Part shown: one piece after another, positions 41,602 through 52,479 of the stretch
Numbering within the stretch: position 1 is the stretch's first letter
Layout of the letters: the number at the start of each line of letters is the position of its first letter
Assembly: GCF_002104995.1 (NCBI RefSeq)
Contig: NW_024468250.1
Span: 868,001 to 932,000, forward strand
From: Linderina pennispora
Lineage: Eukaryota; Kickxellomycota; Kickxellomycetes; Kickxellales; Kickxellaceae
Reading direction: 5' to 3'
Length of the DNA: 64,000 nt
Made by a program: the position numbers and the translations under genes
Notes under the pieces: model-generated
Told to the model about the DNA's origin: nothing
Seen by the model: only the letters and a program-made list of their open reading frames with translations
The model's database searches: none

Positions 41602-42471
41602 TCATTTCTCGGGCAGGCATGACCAGTCGATCTCGCGCTGGCCATTCTCGCGCAGGTACTTGTTAGCCATCTTGAAGTGGCCGGCCTCAAAGAACCCGCG
41701 GCTTGCGCTGAGCGGCGACGGATGCACCGACTTGAGCACCAGGTGCTTCTTGCTGTTGACCTGCGCGCCCTTCTTCTGCGCATAAGAGCCCCACAGCATA
41801 AACACCACGTGGCTGCGGTTCTTGTTGATGGCGCTGATGACTGCATCGGTGAACTTCTCCCAGCCCTTGTTGGCATGCGAATTGGCCTTGTGGCACTCGA
41901 CGGTCAGCGCAGCATTCAGCAGCAGCACGCCCTGCTCAGCCCAGCCCTTCAGGTACCCGTGACTGGGCCGCACAAAGCCCGGATAGTCCACCGCCAGGCC
42001 CTTGTACATGTTGACCAGCGACGGCGGCGTGCGCACGCCCGGCCGCACGCTGAATGCCAGTCCGTGCGCCTGGCCCGGTCCGTGGTACGGGTCCTGCCCC
42101 AGGATCACCACGCGCACCTTGGAGAATGGCGCGAACCGCGACCACGAGTACACGTCGATGGCTGGCGGGAAGATGGTCTTTTTGGCCTGCTCCTCCTGCT
42201 TCAGGAAGGCCTTGAGCGCAGTAAAGTACTTTTTGGAAAACTCGGGCTCCAGGTGCTTGAGCCAGGACGCATCAATGGTCTCATACTCTAGGCGCAGCTC
42301 CTGCGGATAGTCCTTGCGAACAATCGCCGTCTCTGCTGGATCCTGCGACTCGTCTGATCTGCTCTCTCCCTCAGCTGCCGGACTGGCGGCCTTGGCCCGC
42401 TTCTCCGTTGGCTTCTTTGGCTTGAAGAAACTGTCGAGGGTCTTGCGCTTCTGTCCAGCCAGTTCTTGCAT
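41602..42471 (-). CDS. UNG1: Uracil-DNA glycosylase
   Basis: 289 aa, one exon. Family 1 UNG removes uracil from DNA to start base excision repair. The catalytic water-activating loop GQDPYHGPGQAHGLAFS and the minor-groove loop HPSPLSASRGFF are intact, as is LLLNAALTVECHKANSHANKG. The N-terminus carries a PCNA-binding PIP-box pattern (QKRKTLDSFFKPK) followed by a basic NLS-like segment (KRAKAAS), so a nuclear, replication-coupled form is likely. A separate mitochondrial form could use another start, but none is evident. Confidence 0.97.
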   Translation of the reverse strand: MQELAGQKRKTLDSFFKPKKPTEKRAKAASPAAEGESRSDESQDPAETAIVRKDYPQELRLEYETIDASWLKHLEPEFSKKYFTALKAFLKQEEQAKKTIFPPAIDVYSWSRFAPFSKVRVVILGQDPYHGPGQAHGLAFSVRPGVRTPPSLVNMYKGLAVDYPGFVRPSHGYLKGWAEQGVLLLNAALTVECHKANSHANKGWEKFTDAVISAINKNRSHVVFMLWGSYAQKKGAQVNSKKHLVLKSVHPSPLSASRGFFEAGHFKMANKYLRENGQREIDWSCLPEK

Positions 42472-42546
42472 TTCTCAGTAAACAAACAGAAAATACTACA
42501 AAAGATAAAAAAGGGCGATTCGTTGGTTTGGGGAGCCGACTGGTTT

Positions 42547-43081
42547 TTAGTGCTCCTGCTGATTGCTGCGCCACTGCCTCGCTAGCCGCACGAGCCGCAG
42601 CCGCTCCAGATACTCCTCCTCGACAGCATAGTCGACTTTGCTTTCCGCCCACTGGCCCACAAACCCAGCTACAGAAACAGTGTCTTTAGTCAGCGCGTCG
42701 AACAGCGCTCGCCGGCGCAGATACTCAGTGGTGTAGGCTGCCTGCCGGTCTGCTACCACACGCCTCGCGTACGCCTCCGTAATGCCAGCCACCTGGTCGC
42801 ACTCCATGTCCAGCTACCGGCTCATCTGCGAGCCGCCGCTGCAGGCTGTCCAGTTGCTTGATGGCATGTCCATATTGCCGCAGCGTCTTGCGCAGTTCGG
42901 CAATGGTGGACTCGGATTTGGTGCGCAGCACAGAGACCAGCAGGTCAGGGGCGGCGGTGCGTATTTGCTCGTCGAGGTTGCCGAGTGTGCTGGCCAGGGG
43001 TACGGACTGGCTGTGGATCGAGATCCACGACTGGATGATTGCGTCGAGCTCGCGAATAATCTGAATAGAGTCGGCCGGCAT
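42547..43081 (-). CDS. Unrecognised small helical protein
   Basis: 177 aa after removing one extra base near 42805. ATG chosen at 43079-43081 (MPADSIQIIRELDAIIQSWI). Predicted almost all helical, with heptad-like segments (SESTIAELRKTLRQYGHAIK, QLDSLQRRL) and a charged C-terminus (YLERLRLVRLARQWRSNQQE). No motif recognised. Such small coiled-coil proteins are often subunits of nuclear or trafficking complexes, but nothing here decides it. It is divergent from the remodeller gene with a 200-bp shared promoter, and tail-to-head 75 bp upstream of UNG1. Confidence 0.6.
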
Positions 43082-43283
43082 TAGCAGGGCTTTACGAGGG
43101 AATATAGCGGATGGGTTTTGCTGAAGAGCCGCGTAAGCTCTAGCTCGAGAGGTTAGAAAAAATTTTGAGGCGTCTTTTGGGAAAGCGACATGAAACAAGA
43201 ATCAATTCCCGATGAAATAAAAAAGCTCTTGTTTCTCTTCTCTCTCCTGGCTATCTCCTACGCTGCTTGAAGAAACAAAAGCC

Positions 43284-45684
43284 ATGACTATGCCGGAAGC
43301 CGCCGCTGCAGACCCTGTTGAGTCGCCGCTGCCAGTGACTGCCGAGGAAGGCTCGGCCGACGACCCGAGCAAGAAGGAGAACCTGCGTGAGCTGCGCGAA
43401 AAGGCCATGGCCCAGTACGACTCCATGGCAGAGGACCCGAAGCGCATGCAGCGTCTGAACTTTCTGCTGGAAAAGTCCACAGCCTACGTTAGCTTTGTCG
43501 CGGCCAAGCTTGACAGCAACCGGCAGGAAAAAAAGAAGCCGAAGCGCAAAGCCGCCGCGCAACCGCGGCAGACCAAGGCAAAGAAAAAGAAGCGCGGCAA
43601 GCAGCTGGAGATCAACGAGGACGATGGTGTCCTGGAAGATGAGGATGAGGAGCGGGTTATTAACGGTGAGGTCGTGTCGGACCGCCAGCCGAAGCTGATC
43701 ACCGGCGGCGTGATGCGCGAGTACCAGCTGGAGGGCATGGAGTGGATGGCGTCGCTGTATGAGAACGGGCTGAACGGGATCCTGGCCGACGAGATGGGGC
43801 TGGGCAAGACGCTGCAGACCATAGCTTTCCTGAGCTACCTGCGCGAGCGCCGCGTGTACGGCCCGTTCCTGGTGCTGTGTCCGCTGTCGACGCTGCGCAA
43901 CTGGATCTCAGAATTCGTGCGGTTCACGCCGTCAACACCCGTACTCATGTACCATGGCACGCCGGACGAGCGCCGCAAGCTGCGCAAGGATAAGCTGCAT
44001 AAGCTGGACACATCATTCCCGGTGGTGGTGACCACGTACGAAATGGCCATGCGCGACCGCCTGGCGCTGCAGCGGTTCGCGTGGAAATACATAATCATCG
44101 ACGAGGGCCACCGGATCAAAAACATGAACTGCAAGCTAATCAGGGACCTGAAGATGTACCAGAGCGCAAACCGCCTCTTGCTGACCGGCACGCCGCTGCA
44201 GAACTCGCTGGCGGAGCTCTGGGCGCTGCTGAACTTTCTGCTGCCCGAGATCTTCGACGACCTCGATAGCTTCCAGGCCTGGTTCGATTTCAACGACATC
44301 AATGAGCGCGAGGGCCGCGACCGCATTATCTCCGAGGAGACACAGAACAACGTTGTGTCCAAGCTGCATCACATCCTGCAGCCATTCTTGCTCAGGCGCC
44401 TGAAGGCTGATGTCGAAAAGTTCTTGCCGCCCAAGCGCGAGTATCTGATTGCCTGTCCAATGGCGCCCGTGCAGTACGAATACTACCAGGCAGTGCGCGG
44501 CCCGAATCTGCGCGAGTTCCTGCAGAACCGCCTGGCCAGCGAGTCCGAGGCAACCACACCGACCGAGTCAGTGGTGGCCGAGGAAGACAGCCTGCCCCGC
44601 ATGCGCTCGCAGGCCAGCCGCCAGCCAGAGGCCACAGAGACTGACGATCGATGACTCGCTGACACTGGTGTCGTCAGGCAGCAGCACACCGCACCAGCAG
44701 CGTAGCGCCGGGCTCGAAGCAGCTGCGGGCGCGGACCATGATCAAGCAGATGAATCTGCAGTTCCGGCTAATGCAGCTGCGCAAGGTGTGCCAGCACCCG
44801 TATCTGTTCGACTTCCCCCTGATCAACCCATCCGACCCAGAATCCGAGTTCCTAATCGACGAGCAGCTGGTGCGCTCTTCTGGCAAGCTGCTCGTCCTGG
44901 ACCGACTGCTGCCGGAGCTGTTCAAGAACGGCCACCGCGTCCTGATCTTCTCGCAGTTTGCACGCGTCCTGGACATCCTTGAGTTCTATGCTGGCCTGCG
45001 CAACTGGCGGTTCTGCCGCATTGACGGTGCAGTGCAGCAGGGCGACCGGGAACAGCAGATTGCAGAGTTCAACACCAACGCTGATATTCCGCTGTTTTTT
45101 CTGACCACGCGCTCCGGCGGTCTGGGCATCAACCTGACCTCAGCCGACACTGTGGTGATTTTTGACTCGGACTGGAACCCGCAGCAGGACCTGCAGGCGC
45201 AGGACCGCGTGCACCGCATTGGCCAGACCAAGCCTGTGCTCATCTACCGTCTGGTGGTGGCTGGCAGCTGCGAGACCGCAATTCTGACGCGCGCCAACTC
45301 GAAGCGCAAGCTGGAGAAGCTGGTCATCCATGAGCGCAAATTCAAGGGCCTACGCAGCAACACGGCTGCTACGGCTGCCTGAAAAGGACAAGGATGATCT
45401 GTCGGCCCAGGATATTGCACAGATTCTGATGGCCGATGATTCGGAGCTTGTGGAGAAGGACCAGAGGGAGCTGAAGGGTATTTTGGAACGGCTGGGTCCT
45501 GATGATGCAGTGACCGGAGGAGGCTGTGCTGACGCACGAGGAGCTTCGGGCGCTGACCGATCGCTGCCCCATGGCGTATGAGCGCAGCACGCGTGTTCCG
45601 GGCAAGCTGGCATCGAGGATTGAGCAGCTCACAGCGACCCGTGATGAGACTAACGATGTGCTTGCCAAGATGGAGAAGCTGTAG
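43284..45684 (+). CDS. LSH/DDM1/Irc5-type SNF2 chromatin remodeller
   Basis: 798 aa after correcting four +1 insertions (near 44645, 44708, 45380 and 45505). The corrected length is an exact number of codons. ATPase lobe 1: GGVMREYQLEGMEWMASLYE, DEMGLGKT (Walker A), IIDEGHRIKN, LLLTGTPLQN. Lobe 2: KVCQHPYLF, VLIFSQFARVLDILE, STRSGGLGINL-like TTRSGGLGINLTSAD, QAQDRVHRIGQTKPV. The DDLDSFQAWFDF insert and the LVIHERKFKG ending place it with LSH/HELLS, DDM1 and yeast Irc5 rather than ISWI (no HAND-SANT-SLIDE). In plants and animals this family lets DNA methyltransferases reach nucleosomal transposon DNA. An N-terminal Lys-rich coiled region is present. Confidence 0.88.
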
Positions 45685-45821
45685 TGTGTGTTTTGACCTT
45701 GACTGAGCCAGAATCAAATGTATCTCGATATATAACGTAACCTGACCATGCACCACTTCACATGATGGCTGTATTATATACTGTGCATCAGCATCGATTC
45801 TTTTTGCATTGCTGGATAGTT

Positions 45822-47405
45822 TCAAGCATGTCTAGAGATGACCAGTCGGCAATCGCGCTCTGGGTTCTTGGGCGCTGTGACAAGCAGGTGCGAAGCCTCG
45901 ATAATCTTCGGGTAGCCATGCTCGCCGATGACTTCCGGGCCGATGTGTGTGTAGTCCTCGGGCAACGACCAGTCGTAATCCTTCAGCATGTTGGCCAGAA
46001 TAGTCTGCATCTCCAGGAACGCCAAGTGCCTTCCGGGGCAGATGCGGACGCCAGGGCTGAACGCAAAGAAGTTGCGTCTCGCTGCCTCGCTGTTCAGGAA
46101 CCTGGTCGGATCGAACTTGTGCGGCTCGACCCAGATTTCCCTGTGATGGCTGACGGCGCCATAGTTGATGTAGATCTGCGTGCCGCCGGGGATAAAGTGT
46201 CCCTGCAATGTGACGCCGCTGGGAGGTGCCACGCGTGGCAAGTACCCGCCCTGCACAGGACACAGCCGCATGGACTCGTAGATGATGGCCTCGACCAGCG
46301 GCAGCTTGCTCTTGACGTCGGCGTGCGTGATCAGGTGTTCGGCAGCAAAGTTGCTGCGCACTTCCTCGACGACCTGCTTGTAGATTTCGGGATGGTTCAT
46401 GAGCAAATGAACAGTCCACGTCAGCGTGGTCGCCGACGTATCGGTGCCTGCGACAGTGGCCACAATGGACTCGGCAGTAATCTGCGTCTCGTCCATTCGC
46501 ACCTTGGACTCGGGGTCTTCGGCGTCAATGTACGCCTGCAGCAGATCCACCGGCTTCTCCCTCCCCTGTCTCAGCAGCTCCCGGCGCCGGTCGGCTGCGC
46601 GGCGGCAGAACTGCGCCAGCTGGTGGAACTTTTGCTTCCACGGGTTGAGCAGGAGCGAGAACGGGAAGTAGTTGGTCACAGGCACTGTGGCCATGGTCCC
46701 ATTGTACATGACTGCGGCATTGACCCAGTCGATGATCTCCTGTGTCGTTGTCCTTGAGGCAGCTGAAGTCGTGTCCGAACGCCAGCGCTCCGATAATGTC
46801 GAATGTCGCCAGCATAAAGTCGTTGCTGTAGCCGATCTCGACCTTGCCGTCTGCAGACCTGCTCAGCATTTCGTCCCACTTGGACTCCAGCGAGCGGATC
46901 CCGCGCTCAAGAATCATCGGCTCCATCTGGTTCAAAAAACTCTGCGTAAAGAACGGACCTAGCTGGCGCTTGCGCATATTGACAAACGCCGGGTCGGTTG
47001 CACTGAACGTGTTCTTGACCCCAAGCAGATCAACCGTGTGGTAGAAATCGTAGAACTTTGCGAATGCGTGCGAGCCCAGCACCGTGCGCACATCGGCTGG
47101 ATTGCAGATGGCTACGGCATTCGGCTCCAAAACAAATACGTCCCCGTATGTTTCGTACTCGGACAATGCATAGCGGTTGATTGTGCCCGACTGTGTTCAG
47201 CACCTGGTTGCGCTTGCTTGTCAGGCGCTGCCTAGCAATGGCCCAGGAATTTTGCTCAGCGGTCGAGAGGTACAGTGCGTGCAGGAGCTTGTAGCTGGCC
47301 AGGGCTGCCGTCAGCGCCAGTCGAGATCTTGGCAAATCCGATTTCTCCCACCCGGGCAACGAGGCTGTCAACGTCTACCGATTGGATGAAATCTATGAGG
47401 AGCAT
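45822..47405 (-). CDS. Cytochrome P450, tandem copy 1
   Basis: About 525 aa from the ATG at 47403-47405. An N-terminal membrane anchor (LTAALASYKLLHALYLS) precedes the Pro-rich hinge. I-helix AGTDTSATTLTW, K-helix EAIIYESMRL (ExxR) and heme loop FSPGVRICPGRHLA are all intact. Several single extra bases in the N-terminal half (around 47330, 47290, 47245, 47195 and 46745) break the frame; the C-terminal 295 codons are clean. Four related P450s follow one another on the minus strand, so local duplication produced the array. Substrate unknown. Confidence 0.85.
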
Positions 47406-47982
47406 ATTCTTTAGCGTGAACCGGGAATAGACTGTAGAGCGAGAGATGCTGTTTGGCAGTGCAGAGGAGTCAATGCAGTTCTGGCGGAATCGCCCCCAAG
47501 ATATGTTTTTGTAGCCTGTATCTCGCCCTCTCTCCTCGCGGCCCCCGACGGATCCGTCCTGGGCTATTGTTGTTGTACAAATACAAAAAAGCACCACATC
47601 ATATGCACCATGCATGCGGCTGAAATTACATTTTGATTGACACCACAAATCACAAAGGATGAGACCAGACTGGTGCAGCGGGTGGAGTAACAATCCGCTT
47701 GGCCGCACCCATCACATCGGTTGGTCCTAGGGAGCCCGAGGTCAGCAAGCAGGCGTTTAGTTGGCATTTGATTTCGTTGCCCCGCCCAGCCATTCATTCG
47801 TGCATGTGCTCGGTGCAGAGACGTTGTTCTCTTGCTGGCAACGGTTCTTATGCAGCAAAATCTTCACAGCCACGGCTGCACATGGAAACCCAAACTGAGC
47901 ACGATGCAAAATAGGTTCTTGTGACTTTGAGAAGTCCCCTCCAATACCATGGCTGACTTTGCATGGCTTCTAACGCTCTTGA
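47406..47982. promoter_or_regulatory. Upstream region of P450 copy 1
   Basis: 577 bp. Only short ORFs with no conserved content. It should hold the copy 1 promoter. No clear TATA box. Confidence 0.3.
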
Positions 47983-48255
47983 AACATCTACAAAAGCCAG
48001 ACAGGCGCACTAGCATCAGTGTCCAGAACCGAGCTGGATCATTGGCGAAGGGAGAACTGCATTATGCCGATCGCTTGGGACAAGTTGCAGGCATTTTATT
48101 TGCCGCAGATCGGACACCCAAATGGGAAAAGCAACGTCTGGCAGCAAATGCGCGAGTTCCTAGATCTCACAGCCCGGACCAAGTTCGGCCCAGGATCCCG
48201 CTTGGCTTCAAAAGCCACCGCATCGTACGCTAGCCGCATATGCTGCAATGCCTGA
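47983..48255 (+). pseudogene. Gene fragment of unknown function
   Basis: An open frame without ATG encodes ALASVSRTELDHWRRENCI, MPIAWDKLQAFYLPQIGHP and MREFLDLTARTKFGPGSRL, ending RICCNA-stop. Composition is clearly protein-like (Trp, Tyr, His well spread). A neighbouring frame offers an ATG at 47950 (MADFAWLLTLLKHLQKP) that could join it by one +1 correction. Not recognised. It separates P450 copies 1 and 2. Confidence 0.4.
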
Positions 48256-48414
48256 CAGTAGGCTCTTTGGGCTTACGCCAAGAACATAGCGCATTTGGTG
48301 GTATTGTCGCAGATGTCTGGCACAGGTGAACGGCCATATATTGGCACAATTCCTGTCACAGTATGAAACTAGCTCAGAAAAGGGACAGCAGCATTATACT
48401 CGGAAAATGAAAAA

Positions 48415-49994
48415 CTAGGCACGCTTGGTGAGAACCAGTCGGCAGTCGCGCTGGGGATTAACTGGCGTAGTGACGACAATGTGGACGGATTCCATCAGCT
48501 TCGGGTATCCATTGCCATCCAGCACATCTGGTCCTAGGTGGGTATAGTCATCGGGAAGTGACATGTCGTAGTCCTTGAGCATGTTGGCTAGGATAGTTGA
48601 CACCTCAGCCCACGCCAAGTGACGGCCTGGACAGATTCGGACTCCAGGACTGAAAGCCAGGAAAGTTGAGCCGCGCCTCGTCGTTATCCAAGAACCTTGT
48701 TGGATCATACTTGAGCGGCTCATCCCATGTGTTCTTGTGGATGCTTGCTCCAACATAATTGACGTTAATCTCAGTCCCGGCAGGAATGAAGTGACCTTGT
48801 AACGTTATTCCACCAGGTGGAGATACGCGAGGCACAGTACCGCCAAGGACAGGACACAGACGGAGTGCCTCATATATGCATGCCTCGACAAATGGCAGCG
48901 ACTTCTTGACCTCTGCGTATGTGATGACATGGTCTGTCGCGAAATTGCTGCGGACTTCATCCACAGCCTTAGCGCGTATCTCAGGATACAACATCAGCAG
49001 ATGTGTGGCCCACTGCAGCGTGTTTGAGGACGTGTCAGTGCCTGCCAGCATCATCACAATTGTCTCTGCCTGTAGCTGCGTCTCGTCCATCGAGATCTTG
49101 GATTCAGGATCCTGTGCGTCAAGGAATGCCTGCAGCAAGTCTACCGGTTTCTTGCCACCTTCAGTCAAGAGCCTCCTGCGCGCAGGCAATGGACTCGTTG
49201 CAGTGGCGAGCGAGCTTCCTAAACTGCGACTCCCAGTACCAAATTGCCAGCGAAAACGGAAAGAACTTGAACAGCGGCATCGTTGCACGCATACCGTGGA
49301 CCTTGACAGTCGCATCGACCCAGTGTGCGACTGTTGGGTCGTTCTCTTTCAGCCCTCGAGGCTCGGTGCCAAAAGCCAGTGCGCTTATTGTGTCCAGTGT
49401 TGCGAGCATAAAATCATGGCTATAGTCAGTCTCGATGCTGCCGCTCGAGTTCTGCGCCAACTCGCTGTCCCATTTCGACTTTAGTCCCAGGATCCCGAAT
49501 TGCAGGATCTTTGGTTCCATTCTTGTGACATAGGCAGCATTGAAGTATGGGCCCAGCTGGCGCTTGCGCATAGAAGCCAACTCTGGGATTACGCGCACTG
49601 ACTGTGTTTTCAATCCCAAAACACGTCCAGTGCTGTGTAAAAGTCACCCTTAACGAACGCGTGCGAAGAAAGGACCGTCTTTATATCCGACGGGCTGGAT
49701 ATGGTAACCGAGTTCGGTCCAGCAAGGTAGATATCGCCGTATTCTTTGTACTCTTCCTTAGCCATCCGCCCCATCCCACCAATTGCACTTACAATCTGCG
49801 TTCCGCAGCGACGTCAATCGTGCAATGAAAGGCCCAGGGACATGGCGGAGTGGCGACAAGAATAGGGCATGCACAACCTTGTAGCTCGCATATCCCCCTG
49901 CAATAATGGCAGCCAAGGTGGCTATGTCGTCTTTGCTCAGCTGGCTGACAATATCCTGCAGGGAAATCGATTGGAAAGCGTGTGCAAGAAACAT
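48415..49994 (-). CDS. Cytochrome P450, tandem copy 2
   Basis: About 525 aa, ATG at 49992-49994 (MFLAHAFQSISLQDIVSQLS). Anchor IIAGGYASYKVVHALFLS, hinge RHVPGPF, I-helix AGTDTSSNTLQW, K-helix EACIYEALRL and heme loop FSPGVRICPGRHLA. It shares very high nucleotide identity with copy 3 over about 1.2 kb of the 3' part. Extra bases break the frame near 48665, 49175, 49588 and 49790. Confidence 0.83.
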
Positions 49995-50563
49995 CGGTCA
50001 AAGAGTATAAAACAGAGGCGAAGATGGCTCACAGCACGCAGGAAGCACCCGCTCTAAAGCAGACTGTTTTTATGCCGCTGCCGTCCGCAATGAAAAGCCA
50101 ATGGCCACCCGCGTAAACAAGCAACTGAAAATTCTGGCAATCGCTGCGCACTATTTCTGCACAGACGCGATGCTTGCTAATTAATACCTGCCATCACCGA
50201 AGATAACCAATCTAATCCTGAAGACCCTTGATCAGGAGACGACACACGTTAGTAGTGTTGACTGCTGGTGGAATTGGGTGTGGTCTGTGGGTTGGATATC
50301 GGCAAATGCCTTCTGAGATGAGAGTCCAAACTGTATTACCGAATGAAACAAGAGAAAAATGAAGGGCTACAGAACCCGGACAGCAGCCTCTTGACCCTTC
50401 CAGATGCAGCATTGGACAATCGGTTTGAAAAAGCCCTTGTGCTAAACGAGGGGAGGCTAATGCTAGGTTATGTGCCTGAGTCAGCAGGATTCAGTATAGG
50501 GGCTGGCGTCGATGACTAATCCCATATATAGCCACCTATGCCGCTGTGAGGTTGGCAAGTAGG
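49995..50563. promoter_or_regulatory. Upstream region of P450 copy 2
   Basis: 569 bp without a gene. It contains the 3' flank of copy 3 and the promoter of copy 2. No clear regulatory motif. Confidence 0.3.
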
Positions 50564-52142
50564 CTACTTGCGTTTGGTGAAGAACCAGTCGGCAGTCGCG
50601 CTGGGGATTAACTGGTGTAGTAACCAGAAAATGTACTGATTCCATCAACTTCGGGTATCCGCTGCCATCCAGCACATCTGGTCCTAGGTGGGTATAGTCA
50701 TCGGGAAGTGACATGTCGTAGTCCTTGAGCATGTTAGGCTAGGATAGGTTGACACCTCAGCCCACGCCAAGTGACGGCCTGGACAGATTCCGGACTCCAG
50801 AGCTGAAGGCAAAGAAGTTAAGTCCGCGCCTCGTCGTTACCCAGAAACCTAGTTGGATCATACTTGAGCGGCTCATCCCATGTGTTCTTGTGGATGCTTG
50901 CTCCGGCAAAATTTACATATAACTCGGTTCTTTCGGGAATGAAGTGACCTTGTAACGTTATTCCACCAGGTGGAGATACACGAGGCACGGTATTGCCAAG
51001 GACAGGACACAGACGGAGTGCCTCATATATGCATGCCTCGACAAATGGCAGCGACTTCTTGACCTCTGCGTATGTGATGACATGGTCTGTCGCGAAATTG
51101 CTGCGGACTTCATCCACAGCCTTAGCGCGTATCTCAGGATACAACATCAGCAGATGTGTAGGCCCACTGCAGCGTGTTTGAGGACGTGTCAGTGCCTGCC
51201 AGCATCATCACAATTGGTCTCTGCCTGTAGCTGCGTCTCGTCCATCGAGATCTTGGATTCAGGGATCCTGTGCGTCAAGGAATGCCTGCAGCAAGTCTGC
51301 CGGTTTCTTGCCACCTTCAGCCAAGAGCCTCCTGCGCGCGGCAATGGACTCGTTGCAGTGGTCGAGCGAGCTTCCTAAACTGCGACTCCCAGTACCAGAT
51401 TGCCAGTCGAAAATGGAAAGAACTTGAACAGCGGCATCATTGCACGCATACCGTGGACCTTGACAGTCGCATCGACCCAGTGTGCGACTGTTGGCGTCAT
51501 TCTCTCTCAGACCTCGAGGCTCGGTGCCAAAAGCCAGTGCGCTTATTGTGTCCAGTGTTGCGAGCATAAAGTCGTGGCTATAGTCAATCTCGATGCTGCC
51601 GCTCGAGTTCTGCGCCAACTCGCTGTCCCATTTCGACTTTAGTCCCAGGATCCCGAATTGCAGGATCTTTGGCTCCATTCTTGTGACATAGGCAGCATTG
51701 AAGTATGGGCCCAGCTGGCGCTTGCGCATAGAAGCCAACTCTGGGTTACGCGCACTGACTGTGTTTTCTACCCCAAGCATATCCAGTGCTGCGTAATAGC
51801 TGCTCTTTACAAAGGCATGAGAGGAAAGTACGGTCCGGATATCTACTGGATTAGAAATTGCAACCGCGTTTCGGTTTCAAGACATAGATGTCGCCGTACA
51901 TGTTGTGCTCCTTTTTTGCCATCCGCCCAGCTCCACCAGATAAACTAAAGAGCTGTGTGCGCAGGGGTGTCAGGCGCGCCAAGGAATGAACCAGGAACAT
52001 GGCGGAGTGGTGAGAATAATAGAGCGTGCATAGCTCTGTGGGTTATATATACACCTGCTATAGCTGCTGCCAAGCGGACAGCGATGCTACAATTAAAGCA
52101 CTCAAGGATATTCTCTAGAGCATCGGGTTGAAAAAGAGACAT
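50564..52142 (-). CDS. Cytochrome P450, tandem copy 3, many frameshifts
   Basis: Full-length relative of copy 2, ATG at 52140-52142 (MSLFQPDALENILECFN), stop TAG 50564-50566 reached by one +1 correction (RLVLTKRK). Compared with copy 2 it has at least eight single extra bases (for example near 51161, 51214, 51262, 51362, 51404, 50735, 50747, 50790) and almost no missing ones. ExxR (EACIYEALRL) is readable. The heme-loop region is interrupted only by such extra bases. It may be a functional gene in error-rich sequence or a recent pseudogene. Confidence 0.65.
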
Positions 52143-52479
52143 TGTAAGAGGCAATGCTGAAGCGAGAGAAATCAAGGGCAGTGGAGAATAGTGAAGAGAG
52201 CAGAGGTGTCAGCGTCACGCATTAAACCCCACTCCATCCTAGGGAAAGCAGCCGGACTAGGGATAGCGTACTATTTGCCTGGGAAAGGGTGTCATTGTCC
52301 CAATAGCATGTGCGAATAAACAAACGCAGAAGATTATGTGGATTGCCTGCCTTTACAAAGCCACTACATCCAATCCTGTCACACGCCATGTCAGATGCCT
52401 CACTCCCTATGTCGAGAGATGCTATGTGGCCACACCTTATTGTTATATTAGTGGGAAACGGAAATAAAGGTAATGCGGA
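52143..52479. promoter_or_regulatory. Upstream region of P450 copy 3
   Basis: 337 bp between copies 3 and 4. Nothing recognisable beyond its position as the copy 3 promoter. Confidence 0.3.

Noticed and set aside
44640-45510. Programmed +1 frameshifting in the remodeller gene
   Set aside because: Four shifts at unrelated sequences in one gene, and similar ones in many neighbours, fit sequencing insertions better.
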